The position numbers and the translations under genes were made by a program. Of a stretch of 64,000 bases of DNA, positions 46,024 through 57,162 are shown piece after piece. Every line of letters starts with the position of its first letter. The stretch's first letter is position 1. The notes beneath the pieces were generated by a model. The model was not told the origin of the DNA. It made no database searches and was given only the letters and a program-made list of their open reading frames with translations. Origin of the DNA: Alligator mississippiensis (taxonomy: Eukaryota; Chordata; Crocodylia; Alligatoridae); the NCBI RefSeq assembly GCF_030867095.1, contig NC_081824.1, forward strand, positions 348,848,203-348,912,202. The letters are read 5' to 3'.

Positions 46024-47477
46024 ATGTCCCACAGGGTTCAGTTCTTGGCCCTGTGCTGTTTAACATCTTTATCAATGATTTAGAAGAGGATGTGGAAAGT
46101 GCACTGGCCAAGTCTGCAGACGATACTAAGTTATGGGGAAAAATAGTCACTCTAGGGGATAAGATGTGGATCCAAGTAGACCTGGACAAGCTGGAAAGGT
46201 GGGCAGAGTGGAACCAGATGCAGTTCAATAAAGATAAATGCAGAGTGCTTTATCTAGGGAAAAATAACCAGCAAGATGAATATAGGTTAGGAGAGGTCCC
46301 AGCCAGCCTGCTGGCTGAAAGGGAGCTCAAAGTTATGGTTGATCACAGGATGAATATGAGCCACCAGTGTGATGCTGTAGTCAATGGAGCTAATAGCATA
46401 CTGGGATGCATTAGCTAATGCATCGCAAGCAGGGCTAAGGAAATGATACTTCCTCTGTACTCGGTGCTGGTGACACCCCAGCTGGAGTACTATGTCCAGT
46501 TCTGGGCACCGCACTTCAAAAAAGACATGGAGAATCTTGAAAGGGTCCAGAGAAGGGCCACAAGAATAATTAAGGGCCTGGAGGACAAACCTTATGACGA
46601 AAGACTAAGGGATCTGGGACTGTTCAGCCTGGGGAAGAGAAGACTGAGGCAGGACTTGGTGACCATTAGGGCTGTGCGAAGCTTTGGGTGGTGATTCAAT
46701 TCGGAGGAGATTTGGATTGAGTCGGTGGCTGAATCTCCAAATCCATATTGAATCAGGGGACCAATAAAAAGGTCTGAATTGATTCGAAGTTCTCCAGATC
46801 TCTGGGAAAGATTCAGAGAGCTTTGATGATTCGGGCAGTCCCCACTCCTGCAGCAGGGAGCTGGAGCCAGACTTGGAGCTGGAAAGTAGGGACGGGGGAG
46901 GGGACCATGAGGGGACCCCTGCCAGGCCCCATCCCCCCCATGGCTGCCCCACCTGCTCCAGCTCCTGGTGCTTTAAATAAAAGCCCCAATTCACTGGGTG
47001 CTGCCCTGCAGGGGGACAATCCCTGCTGCCCCCCACTGCCCTATGCTGTGCCCCATTCAAATCACCAAATCAAATCACTGTCCCCCAAATCAGTCAAATC
47101 TGAATCTGAAGTGAATACTAGCCACTTCGCACAGGCCTAGTGGCCATCTATAAGTATGTAAGGGGTGAATGACAGGAGCTGGGAGAAAAACTATTCAATA
47201 GGCACCCCAGGGGAGGACTAGGAGCAATGGCCATACACTGTTAGAGGATGGCTTCAGGTTGGATGTAAGGAAGAACTTCCTTATGGTAGAGGAGACCAGA
47301 ATTTGGAAAAGACTTCCCGAAGAGCTGGTGCAACCCCCAACCTTGCAAGTCTTCAAGAGGAAACTGGATAGACACCTTGCTGGGATCATTCGATCTCAGC
47401 AGTATCCCTGCCCAGAGCAGGGGGTGGACTTAATGAACTTTAGAGGTCCCTTCCAGCCCTTAATTTCTATGATTCTG
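46024..47477 (+). mobile_element. CR1 LINE, RT C-terminal half to 3' end, interrupted
   Basis: It opens with PQGSVLGPVLFNIFINDL of the reverse transcriptase, then an ADDTKLW motif (the residue before ADD is Ser, where an aromatic is usual, so the catalytic YADD-type site is damaged), LERWAEWNQMQFN, and after one in-frame TAA near 46416, [15 protein letters not shown] and [18 protein letters not shown] hAT MITE occupies 46667-47139. The frame theme resumes with IWKRLPEELVQPPTLQVFKR and a 3' UTR ending ATTTCTATGATTCTG. The 5' part, including the endonuclease, is absent: a 5'-truncated, dead copy. Confidence 0.92.
46667..47139. mobile_element. 473-bp hAT MITE inserted in CR1
   Basis: Ends TAGGGCTGTGCGAAGC and CCACTTCGCACAGGCCTA. 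Flanks GTGACCAT (46659-46666) and GTGGCCAT (47140-47147) are a 7/8 target duplication. Internal ATTCAATTCGG and GAATCAGGGG words are arranged in inverted fashion towards both ends. The same TIR occurs in the elements at 48018 and 53331. Confidence 0.95.
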
Positions 47478-48017
47478 TCCTGCCACGGCACTTCATTTTA
47501 CTGCAGCCTGGTTATACTTCAGTCCTTGTTTTGAAATTTCTCAAGAAAGAAAGAAAATGGCACCATGCTAACAAATAATTTTCAAGACTTTTATTTTCTT
47601 AAGTCAGGCAAAATTCTTTTAAAGGAGCTGGCTTTTGAAAACTCTTGTGCATCTTTTTTCCCCCTCTCGTCTTTTTGTGTGAGAGCTAGACAAAGAAGAC
47701 TCTAGGGAGAATATGCTTTTTTAATAGCAAAAGCCCTGATCCTGCAAGATTTACACAACATTTAACAGTAAGCACATGTGATCTCATTATGAACATGATT
47801 TTAACAGTTAAGGCTTTGGGCCTGCAACAACTTGTATGCATCACATTACAATGATCCATATGATTTCATGATAACATATGCTTATTTTTTCAGATTCTGA
47901 CAGCCTCCTGCAAAATAGGGCATATCCCTTTAAAAAAAATGTGCTTAGTTAATTTGTATTATTTTTACTGCACCTAAATCATGCCAGGTGGTTTCAAATA
48001 GAAAAAAGATATCCTAT
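47478..48017. other. Non-coding; ancient hairpin repeat 47730-47829
   Basis: AAGCCCTGATCCTGCAAGAT and TTAAGGCTTTGGGCCTGCAA are inverted ends around a decayed middle with AGTAAGCACATG, as in the old amniote hairpin repeats at 24924 and 28232. Confidence 0.55.
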
Positions 48018-48730
48018 TGGGGCTGTGCAAAATTTTGCCAGCTGTTTTGTTTTGTCTCTGCTTTGACTGATTTCAAGCTCGAAACAGCAAAATCAAAATG
48101 AAATGGGGGCTTCAAAACAGCCTTGAAATTAAACAAAGGCAGTCAAAATGTTTTGAAAGTTTTGAAACACTTTGAGTTTTGAAGCTCAAGCTGGGCTTAC
48201 CTGCAGGGAAACAGAAAGTAAGGAGAGGGAGGGGGAAGAAAGGAGAAGGACTGCTTTCATATTGACTGTGTAGCTGGCCAGTGACCATGATCCTTCCTTG
48301 AGGTCCCTTCCAATCCCAGTGCTCTGGGGAAGGATGGAAAAACAGCATAAAAGTCAACATTGTTTGAACTGGCCTGCTTTCTGCCTTGGGGTCTGACAGT
48401 TACTGAACTGTCTTCCAGCAGCTCAGGAGTGTTAGACAATGAAGGCTACTCCTAGCATTGATTTGAATCATTTCCTACTTACTAGCTAGCCTAGCAAGTG
48501 TTATTCCACAATACCTTTTGCTTTCTTCTAGACCCTTTTATTTTATTACTATATTAATTGATTTATTCTTTTCAATTTTATAATTATATTGGCTATTACA
48601 CTGTAGAATTTAAATAGGAAGGGAGATACATTTTATTTCTATACATTTATACCTTGTGGCATATACACACCTTATATAATGTATATAGGAATGCAGATAC
48701 ATTTATATATTTGTATAAAAACAAGACACT

Positions 48731-49700
48731 ATGAAACACACCATAACGCACAGTGGAAAGGCAGCTGGAAAGCCTTCAGGGAGGGGTGGAAGAGGGGGTA
48801 GAGGGAAAGGTGTAAGTTCCTCCTCCACACAAACTGAGATGCAGCCTCTTCCCTACATCCTGGGGGCCATAAACTGCTTGGTGCAGGGGTGGCTCATTTG
48901 GCAGGGTGAGCTCACTGACAATGGGGCCAATATGGTCAGGGCGGTTCGTGATGCCAACTTTGTTGGCATCCGCTGTGTGTCACACAAGTTTAACCTCATT
49001 GTCAGGGATGCCTTGGAGGGGTACAGGGCTGCCAGTGATAGTGCCAGCACCACCAGCAAGCTCATTTCCAAATGCAGGAAGGTGAAAATCTACTTCCACT
49101 GAAGCATCAAGCGGGGCAAGATGCTGCTGGACAAACAAGCACAGCTGAACATCCCACAGAACAAAATCATGCATAATGTGGAGAATCAGTGGAACTCCAC
49201 ATACCTGATCCTCAAGAGGCTGGTGGAGCAACAGAAGGCCATCCATGAAATGGCCTTGCTCAGGGAGACTGCGATCAGCGGCCCCCTTAGAGCTGAGTGG
49301 GATACCATCTCCCAGATCTTGGTGGTCCTCAAGCCCTTCCTCGAGGCCACTGAGATCCTCAGCATTGCTGATGCCTTCCTTAGCCAGGTGATCCCCGTAG
49401 TGAAGGAACTTCAGAGACAAATGGAGATCTTCCAGGGGATCAATGTTCCAGGCTGGGGAAAGCTGCTGTCACCAGACATCCAAGCACTTGTGAGGCGGCT
49501 GAGGAAGGGCATCAGGAAATGGCTTGATCCCTTGCAGTCCAGTGCAGTCCTGTGCTGGCTGCCATATGTGACCCAAGGGTAAAGGGCAGCATATGCAGCA
49601 GCCAAAGCTTGAATCAGTGGACGAAAGTGCTGGTGAAGAGAGTCAGGGAGGCAGAACACGAAAGGTGGGGGGACGTGGAAGAGGGAGATCCACTGTCCCC
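48731..49700 (+). pseudogene. hAT transposase remnant
   Basis: The hAT transposase is an RNase H-fold DDE enzyme that cuts and joins the element ends. Recognised: LTDNGANMVRAVRD (residues 61-74), carrying the conserved D-N-x-A-N region; GIRCVSHKFNLIVRDAL (79-95), with the Cys/His pair of this family; and after an in-frame TGA at 49100-49102, SIKRGKMLLDKQAQ, NVENQWNSTYLILKRLVEQQ and LVVLKPFLEATEILS. Around 49555-49582 a shift to another frame yields a CDPRVKG motif, usual shortly before the C-terminal dimerisation region. The N-terminal BED zinc finger, the first catalytic Asp and the C-terminal hATC block are not seen. A Gly/Arg-rich stretch (18-27) replaces the expected N-terminus. One stop and at least one frameshift make it inactive. 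Confidence 0.85.
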
Positions 49701-50170
49701 ATGCTAGCATACCATCCACCAGCCATTCTCCTCCCCCACCACAGGCACTGCCAATGTGGGCCAAGGGCATGGCTTCCATGGTGGGGTCCAGCTTTTCAGA
49801 GCCAGGCCTATGAACTTCATGAGCCTCCTAGGTAGTAGGTACAGAAACTCATGGACTCAGTATAGACAATGGAATTCTGACACTACAACCTGCCAGACAT
49901 CTGACACCCCAGGCAGTGGCAACACATAGGAGGTGCACAGGGGTGCACGTGCACCCCCTGAGTGCCAGAACACTCCTGATTGGCCATGCTCACCACTTAG
50001 GTGATGGCCAGGGGGGCAGGCAGGAGCACCAGTGCCCCCCTGCAAGCGCCGGCCAACTGCTGCAGCCACTCCCAGAAGCAAGATCTGCCTCGGGGCTCCC
50101 CCACCCCACCAGCGTCATCAGCAGTGGGGGGACCACCCCCCTGGGCAGCAAGTTTGACTGGGGTAGAACA

Positions 50171-50181
50171 CCCCCCCCCCC
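50171..50181 (+). repeat. Poly-C run inside GC-rich hAT interior
   Basis: Eleven consecutive C, next to GGGGGGG and CCCACCCCC words. The surrounding 49900-50250 includes GGGGTGCACGTGCACCCCC, a palindromic word at 49941-49959. Confidence 0.9.
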
Positions 50182-50269
50182 AGGAAGCAAGACTAGTCAC
50201 TGGGGGGGCATGTGCCCACCCCCGACTAAGGCAGCACCAGATGCCAAGGTCCCCAGGTACCTCTCCACT

Positions 50270-50530
50270 TTTACCTGTGCTGCTACATCCCCCCTTCCCC
50301 ACACCACAGTCTGTCCCTCACCCCCTGACGCCTCCATTTCCATTTTCACTGACTTTCTTGTCTTCATTGCATGCCAGCCTCTGGCTTCTTTACTATTCCT
50401 TCCATCCAGGAACAGCACACACACAGACCAACTGCAGGTGCTTCCTCAGCCTGACAAAGGGTTTTTCAGCCTGAAAGCTTCCTAAGATATATCTCTGTAA
50501 CTATTCCGTTGGTCTGCTAAAACATACTAA
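50270..50530 (+). mobile_element. Penelope-like element 3' UTR and tail, second subfamily
   Basis: A CT-rich stretch (CTTCTTTACTATTCCTTCCA style) leads to CAGCCTGACAAAGGGTTTTT, CAGCCTGAAAGCTTCC and AACTATTCCGTTGGTCTGCT plus AAAACATA. The last part fits the 'CTATTTAGTTGGTCTAATAAAA' ending I recall for PLEs of vertebrates. Plus-strand orientation, nested in the hAT element. Confidence 0.6.
50451..50486 (+). ncRNA. Hammerhead ribozyme-like core, CTGACAA variant
   Basis: CTGACAA (canonical CTGANGA, with the conserved second G changed to A), then AGG...CCT able to pair directly as stem II, then GAAA and GCTTCC. The G-to-A change in the core should abolish cleavage. Its position in a PLE tail matches the other two cores. 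Confidence 0.45.
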
Positions 50531-51242
50531 ATTAGATTGACCCAAAGGAAAGGACCTTATCTGCCAGTGCCATGTCCTTAGACCACCACCCCTAGCATCT
50601 GACCGGAAAAAGGCAGGGCCCTGGGTACATCTAAGCCCCAGGACTGGGGCTGGCAGGGAGACTTCTCTGGCAGCTGCTGGAGAACCAGCTCCTGCAGAGA
50701 GGAAAGAAAGGCTCTGTCACAGTTTGGCTGCCTGAGATGCTGCTGGTGCTACTGTGCTGCTTACTAAGTTATTACCTGTTGTTATTTAAAATGGTGGACT
50801 GCACTGAGGCTGTAGGGGAGGAGGAGACTTCATTGGGGCACACTACCATGTTGTGTAGAAGCCCCAATGCCAGTGAGGGCATGCCTTAACACACACACAG
50901 TGTCACCCATGTCACAAGTTTTACTTGTCAGCAGCCTAAGACGTAGTTTCCCAGAAGCCCCTAGACCTATCTCCTTGAAACCTGGCAAGTGTCATGGCCT
51001 CAGAAGGGGCTACGATCCCTGCATGTTTCAGCACAATCAGGCAAGAAATGACAAAGTTATAGGCAGTTTTGTGCTTCCCCATTATAGCCTAATGGCAAAA
51101 CGTCGAAACAGCATTGAAACGGTTTCAACAAAACAAAACAGAACACTGGTTTTGAAATGAAATGAACTCAAAACAAAACACTATCCCATCAAAATGTCAA
51201 AACATAAATCAAAACAGAATGGTGCTGCTTCACACAGCCCTA

Positions 51243-53330
51243 TCCCAAAAGCTGACAATCTAAGGCACCAATTTTGTAACTGTAAATACCTGGAAGCCCA
51301 CTCAGCACGCATGTAACTCCGCTGTAGTCAGGGGAGCAGCTTGACTGCCTGTCTCTGCCCATTGCAGACCCAATTACAGGATCATGGCCTAATTCAAATA
51401 TGTGATGCCATACATGGAGCTCTAGGCTGAGGAAAATGAGGGTTACAGAAGATCTGATGGTCATTTAGCTTAGGCGTATGCATATTTCAGTGGCTCAGCT
51501 TTTACTATTGATTTTTTTTTTTTTGTGGGCATGATAAGAGTTTTTATAGAAATATTTATTTTGGAAATCACTGCAGGAAGGTGTCAGATGACAGACTCTG
51601 CAAGTAGGGCCTTAGCAAGCTTTCATACACCCTAGTTAATGATTTTTCTTCAGAACCCTTCTGCAGAAAGTGAAAGGCTAATTAAAGGTAGTTAAGGGCA
51701 GGAAAATATTGTTTCATATAGCAATGTGTAATGACAGCTCAGACAGTTAAATGATTAAGCTGCTTATGGAGAGAACTACTCTGCCCGAAGGCTTCAATCC
51801 TGCAGGGTTGCAAGGGAGCTGAGCTTTTAAGATCTTTTTGCCCTTTCTGTTTCTCAGCACCTTGTAGGCAGTGCTTCGCACCACACAGGATTTGGTATAG
51901 AGACTGTGTGTATTATTGGCGTATTGTATTTAGTGAGCCATTTAGTGAGGCCCATTTTCCAGTATATTTGGAACCTGATCTTGCAAGGCAAATGCTGTCT
52001 GTGGCAATAGTATCTTATGACCTTTAGGGCATTTAGCAAGCTGCTTTAAATATTGACATGCTTGACAGCCATACTTGTAGCACAGCAGGGCCATTTGAAA
52101 CAGAATAAACCTAGAGCTTACCTTGAAGAATCTAAGCCCCCCACCTGCCTTTGAAAAATGGAATGAGGTAGAGAATGGTGTGCATTTCTGCATTTTCTGA
52201 CTCTGTTTAGGCCCTGAATCTTAGTCAAAATAACAGGGGAAACCCATTCTCGTGGTCTTTTTGATCAATTTGTACTGGAAGGACTAGGAAAATGTGCAGA
52301 AAGTACCGCAAATATTATTTGAGAGCCTCTGGTAAGATGTCTCATTTCAATTATTCGAATCCAAACAAACATTCAAACATTTTTTCCCATCGATTATGCA
52401 GATCCTTCCAAAATTTGCCAAATTCACATCCTCCTTGCCAATAGAAGTTTCCTTCATTTACCTGTCCAATCTAAATTTGTTCAGCCATTTTTCAGCACAA
52501 GTCTTTTCTCTGGTTATTTCCCAAATGACTTTTTTATGGACATATATGTGTGCAGTGTGCGCAAATTGCCTTATTGTGACAAATTGGTAACTAGAGAACG
52601 GGAAGCTAGATGTGATGCGGATTCATAAAACACCTTATTCTATCTATCACTATTGTTCCAGAACATTTGCTAATAGTGCACTATGTTGCACAAAAGTTTA
52701 AGGTGAGGTTATGCATCATTACTGCAAAACTTACATAGCCCAAAAGACCATATTTATAAACTTCTAGACAGCTGAATTAGGCAAGGGAATTAACTACAAA
52801 GACATTTCCCCTTTTTCCCCTCAATATATAATATTGAATAGAAAAGAAATGTTACTTCCTACTACTCTTCTTATAACGTTTCTCTCTGCTGCATTTTATG
52901 TGCTATATTATATAGGAAACATAAATACAAAAAAGAAACCACCAAATACTGTAAGGTGGTGATGCTGGATGGAAAAAAGACCTGTACAAGGAGAATGGGT
53001 GGTAACAGTGACATTGAGATACACCTCACTCATTCCCCTTTGCTCTGTTTAAATTTGTGCACATTCATTCAGTTTGAGTCATGGAAAGCTCCAGTCCACA
53101 CAGTAAATTGGTTAAAAAGTGGGTCTAACTTTCATGCCAAAGGGAAACATAAATATGTGAATTAGTAATCAGAAAACTATATGATGTAAAAGGGTCCTCC
53201 TTCCTTTATTTTATCCTCATACGTGCTCCAGGTAAGTGTTACTTACCAAGGATCAAAAAGAAGTACTGTCTCTGTCCTCCATTTGCTATCACTGTTGAAA
53301 AGCACACCCTACCTAAAAGCTACTGCTCAA
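51243..53330. other. Non-coding, nothing recognised
   Basis: AT-rich, with a T-run at 51511-51522. No repeat ends or domains. Confidence 0.4.
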
Positions 53331-54145
53331 CACGGGCGTGCGAAATGGGCCATATTCGATTTGGATTCGGCCCAAATTGGGGGCAGTGATTCGATTTGTT
53401 GTTTCAGATCTCTGTCCCGATTCAATTCAGTCGAATCCAAATCTGAAGATTCAAAGCTGATTCAAAGAATCAGCAATTTGGCCTTAGACACAGCTGTAAA
53501 TGTTTTTTCGACATACCTTGAGGTAGCAGGCGTGGCTCGTGAACATTGCAAAGATGGGGTGCATGGAGTGTCCCACATGAGTGCGTGGGGACTCCCCGCA
53601 TGCTCGGCGGTGGGTCCAGAAGTGGATTGGAAGTACTTCTAATCCACTTCCGGGTCCGCTGCTGAGCATGCAAGGGACTCCCCCTATGCCCCTCTGACTT
53701 AGTGATCGGCCACGGGAGGACCCCAGGTGCCCCCCCAGACCCAGGAGGGACCAGCTGTCAAGCCGGGGGGCATGGCGGGGTCTCCCACATGCCTGTTGGT
53801 AGACGTGGAAGTGGACTGAAAGTGCTTCTGGTCCACTTCCAGGTCCACAGCCAAGCACACTGGGGACCCCCCCCACACACTCCCATGGGATGCTCCATCT
53901 GCTCCACCATGTCAGTGTTCACAAGCTGCCTGGTACCTTGACCTTGAGGAGGTATGTAGAAAAAACATTTAAAGCTGTGTCTATGTCTGAATCGTCGAAT
54001 CTCTCCGAATCGATTTGAAGGGTTCTGATTTGATTCGGAGAGGTTAAAGGGTCTCCTGATTCAATTCAGATCTGGAGATTCAGCTGCCGAATCAGGCCAA
54101 ATCTCTGCCAAATTGAATCAGTGACTGAAGCTTCACACAGCCCTA
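53331..54145. mobile_element. 815-bp foldback hAT element
   Basis: Flanked by an exact 8-bp duplication CTGCTCAA (53323-53330 and 54146-54153). The right end is GAAGCTTCACACAGCCCTA and the left end a damaged CACGGGCGTGCGAA. The two halves are inverted copies: TAGACACAGCTGTAAATGTT near 53487 corresponds to AACATTTAAAGCTGTGTCTA near 53965, and both arms carry their own palindrome around 53612-53657 (GAAGTGGATTGGAAGTACTT, CTAATCCACTTC) and 53806-53846. No transposase. Termini match the hAT elements at 46667 and 48018. Confidence 0.92.
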
Positions 54146-54791
54146 CTGCTCAACAAATGCCATATCTTAGAAATGTAACAGCACACTGGTAATCACCGTA
54201 GAGTGGACTTGAGTATATAACAAACAATCAGCATGCCCTAGACAGAAACAGCAGAGCTGGGTACATGAACAAGTCCACTATAAGGTGGGTACATTGGCTT
54301 ATTTGCAGAAGTCAGCACTTACAGAGCAGGAGCAAGGCACTCACAGGGTGTTTCTTGGAGGCTTTCTTGGGGTCGGTTTATAAGGGGTGTAGATACAGTC
54401 TTAATGATCTCATAAACCTGCTTACTGGTTCTATCATGCTTATCAAACTGAGTGTTATCAGTGTGCCAGTGTAAATGTAGAGTACCTGAAGGAATGCCAA
54501 CACAGAACAATGGAATTTTTCTGGATTTACACTGCTGCAAATGGTATTACATGATGGCCCATAGCCTATAACTTACATCAATGTTTGCACTGTGATGGAA
54601 CATAGCTCCTAGTCACCAGCATCTGATCAATTTATTATTGTTTTGGGTTAGTGCCCAAAATGAGTGTGGCATTTTGCAGAAACTAAGGAAGATATAGTCC
54701 CTGCCTTGACTATTGTGTAGCCTACAGGATACTGCGGGGTAACCAATCCATAGCATGCATGCCACAAGTGGTGCTGGCAGCTGTCACACAT
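54146..54791. other. Non-coding; old repeat scrap near 54640-54720
   Basis: GGAAGATATAGTCCCTGCCT recalls the old repeat at 38150. Otherwise nothing recognised. Confidence 0.35.
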
Positions 54792-55337
54792 GGCAATGGG
54801 CAGGGATTACTCAAAATGCGATTTTGCAATTTTTTGTGGAAAAAAAAGAAGGTGGTTTTCCCCGAACACAGTGAAAAATGGTGGTTTCTTTGATTTTGCA
54901 TGAAATCACTGGAGAAAAACTTACTAAAAGTAAAATGCTGGCTCCTCATTGGAAGCCAGCAGCTGCTGCAGCCTGGCATCACAGCCTGCTGAAGTGGGGA
55001 AGGGGGGGCGGGGTCAGGTGAGCTGCTAGCACAAAGGGGAGCTGCTAAGATGGTGGCTGCTACTTCCTCCCTCCATTGCCGATTAGCCAAGAGGGCTGCC
55101 TTTTGTGTGGCCCTATCCCTCTCCACCAATCAGCAGTAAGTGGTGGGACCACATGAAGGGCAGCCCTCCAATCAGCAGTGAGGGGTGGGGCCTCCAGGGC
55201 CCCTTGGCCAATCAGTAGAGGGGGGAGGAGGGATGGGACTCACCACAACATGACTGTGAAAATGGCACCAGGCACCATAAGCAGCCCACAATTTTTCCTT
55301 TGCCTTGGCATGATTGAAGTAGATCCCTACCTATGAC
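54792..55337. mobile_element. hAT-like element with CCAATCAG-repeat interior
   Basis: The left end ATGGGCAGGGATTACTCAAA and the right end TTGAAGTAGATCCCTACCTA are inverted relatives (reverse TAGGTAGGGATCTACTTCAA). The interior has CCAATCAGCAGTAAGTGGTG, CCAATCAGCAGTGAGGGGTG and CCAATCAGTAGAGGGG at 55117, 55169 and 55209, three partly repeated units. Target duplication not clear. Confidence 0.55.
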
Positions 55338-56544
55338 CCAGAAGTGGTACAGGCAGCTGCTGTGCCTGGCACATAAGCCACAGTGCTTCATTAAAGGGAG
55401 GCATTGGAATGAAGGCAGTACCATGTGAAGTGAAGTGGGGACAGGACACTGCTGCAAGAGGAGGTGTCAGGTGTCACCACCAAAAGCCAGGTTAACCCTC
55501 TGTGGCCCTGCAGGAATCTTAACTTGCCATATAAAACCGTGGCACTTTGCAGGGACTAGTGAAGGGTAAACCTGGCTCTTGGCAGTGACACCTCACAGAG
55601 CACCTTGCTGGCCCTGCTATGTACCCTCTGTGTATCCAGAGCCTTGAGCTCTGCCCCCTCCATTCTGGCACCCCAGAGCACCAACTTTTAGACTCAACTC
55701 AGGGAGAGAGAGGAGTAGAGGTCAGAGCGGTCCTTGGGGAGGAGGCAGGGCTTACTTTGTGGCACACTTGCTGAAAAAGTCACCAAGAGAGAACTGGAGG
55801 GTGCAATATTGGATGCAACATGTAATAAAAATGATCAAGGTAATAGACACATTAGTTTTGTGTTTTCTCACTCAAATTCTGCCTTATCCCACCGATCTGT
55901 GTTTTTAGCCCTTCTCATTGGCAATTACATCCTGAAGTCATTTTTCCTATGATTTTGAATGTCATGTCAGTTACTCCAATTGCATCTCTGCTATTGTTAC
56001 TAGTTCTTCTGTAGCAATACCTTCAACCTTTCTTTCATTAAAGGGAGGGGAGGTGGCAGGAGTCATCCATCCTCCCGGGCTCCACTGAGTCACAGACAAG
56101 GGCCCTGTACAGATGCAGTATGCCTTCCTCCATCCTCAGGCTTGAGTTGCTTGGGATCCTTCCTACATTGGTCTTCCTGAGTCAGTCATCTTACATGTTG
56201 TATCTACCCTTGTTCTATGGTTTCATTTTTCTCTACGACAGAAATACCCTTGGTGTCTCAATGCCATCAGCAGAACCTCTGCCTGGGAAAACGCTCACCT
56301 CTGGAAGCTATCTGGCAATGGACAAACTAACTAGAGAGCTCCTACTCTTCCAGCATTCCAGGCCAGCTCATTATGTGATTCACAGTCTCTATTGTCCCAG
56401 AGAAAACAAAGCCAGAAGCAACAAGCAGCCAAGGCCTTATAAGGACTGCTACCAACTCTCTTGATGTTCCAAGAGTCTTGTGTTCCCCCATGGACTCTGT
56501 TCCTATCCTAGCTGTGCTTGTTTAACACCTGATTTTTGTTGTTG
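55338..56544. other. Non-coding; an unsupported 114-codon frame at 56120-56464
   Basis: The frame at 56120-56464 begins with a hydrophobic stretch but shows no recognisable family, and the region has no promoter or splice context I can defend. The rest is mixed composition. Confidence 0.35.
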
Positions 56545-56755
56545 CTGTTGTTGCTTCCTTCTGGATTCTCTCCAGTTGACCCACATCTTTCTTGAAGCAT
56601 GGGGCTCAAAGCTTGACCCTGTGCTCCACCTGAAATCTTTACCTGTGTTGGACTGGAATGATAGATTTACTTCACAAATCTTCCACATAACCCTCCTGTT
56701 TGTTTTATGCCAATATGACACTGCTGGCTCAGTATTCCTTGTGCTCTCTCTTTAG
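56545..56755 (-). mobile_element. Old CR1-type LINE fragment
   Basis: On the plus strand, CTGGATTCTCTCCAGTTGAC, CCACATCTTTCTTGAAGCAT and GGGGCTCAAAGC are the reverse of the CR1 block '[23 protein letters not shown]'. It continues with a GTGTTGGACTGGAATGATAG word known from older CR1 relatives. More diverged than the other CR1 copies here. Confidence 0.7.
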
Positions 56756-56864
56756 CTGCAAATATTTTTTTTGTAGGGAGAAACCCCTGTTTGACTCTCT
56801 TTTAGATAATATTAAGAATAGTATGAAGTGTCTCTTTCTTGGGAAAAGAGAAAAAAGTATAGCT

Positions 56865-57154
56865 CAGTGGTTCTCAAACTTTTTTTTTCGCGAACCACTT
56901 GAAAATTGCTGAGGGTCTCAGCAGGCCACTTAATAAACTTTTTTTTGTTCTGCAAATCAGAGCACACAACTTATATTTTAATATCATTAGTCTTACCTTT
57001 CTAATGTGATGGATATGCAAAGTTTTTTGAGCAAAGTTCTGGGAAGTTGGGTGTAATGTTTGTCAGCTTTAGCCTTAGGTCACCTTTCTGCGGACCACCT
57101 GAATGGAGCTCACGGACCAGTGGTGGTCCATGTACCACAGTTTGAGAACCTCTG
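56865..57154. mobile_element. hAT MITE, CAGTGGTTCTCAAAC ends
   Basis: The left end CAGTGGTTCTCAAACTTTTT and the right end CAGTTTGAGAACCTCTG are inverted repeats of the Charlie-like CAGTGGTTCTCAA type. GCGGACCACCTG and GGACCAGTGGTGGTCC follow the pattern of such elements. Flanks GTATAGCT and GCTTAGGT match at 5 of 8 positions, a weak target duplication. Confidence 0.85.
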
Positions 57155-57162
57155 GCTTAGGT

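Larger units (their letters stand above)
48018..51242 (+). mobile_element. hAT DNA transposon with broken transposase, about 3.2 kb
   Basis: The left end TGGGGCTGTGCAAAATTTTG and the right end GTGCTGCTTCACACAGCCCT form TAGGGCTGTGC-type inverted termini, and both subterminal regions are rich in TGTTTTG and GAAAC words. The flanks TATCCTAT and TATCCCAA may be a decayed target duplication if the right end is taken one or two bases earlier. The interior contains a transposase remnant (48731-49700), a GC-rich section and a nested PLE tail (about 50270-50530). It is the only element of this terminus class in the window with coding content. Confidence 0.75.

Noticed and set aside
49916..50485. 189-codon Pro/Ser-rich frame
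   Set aside because: It spans GC-rich hAT interior and a PLE 3' UTR, and its last residues cross the ribozyme-like motif. Not a gene.
56120..56464. 114-codon frame with a hydrophobic start
   Set aside because: Looks membrane-like at first but matches no family I know and has no supporting context.
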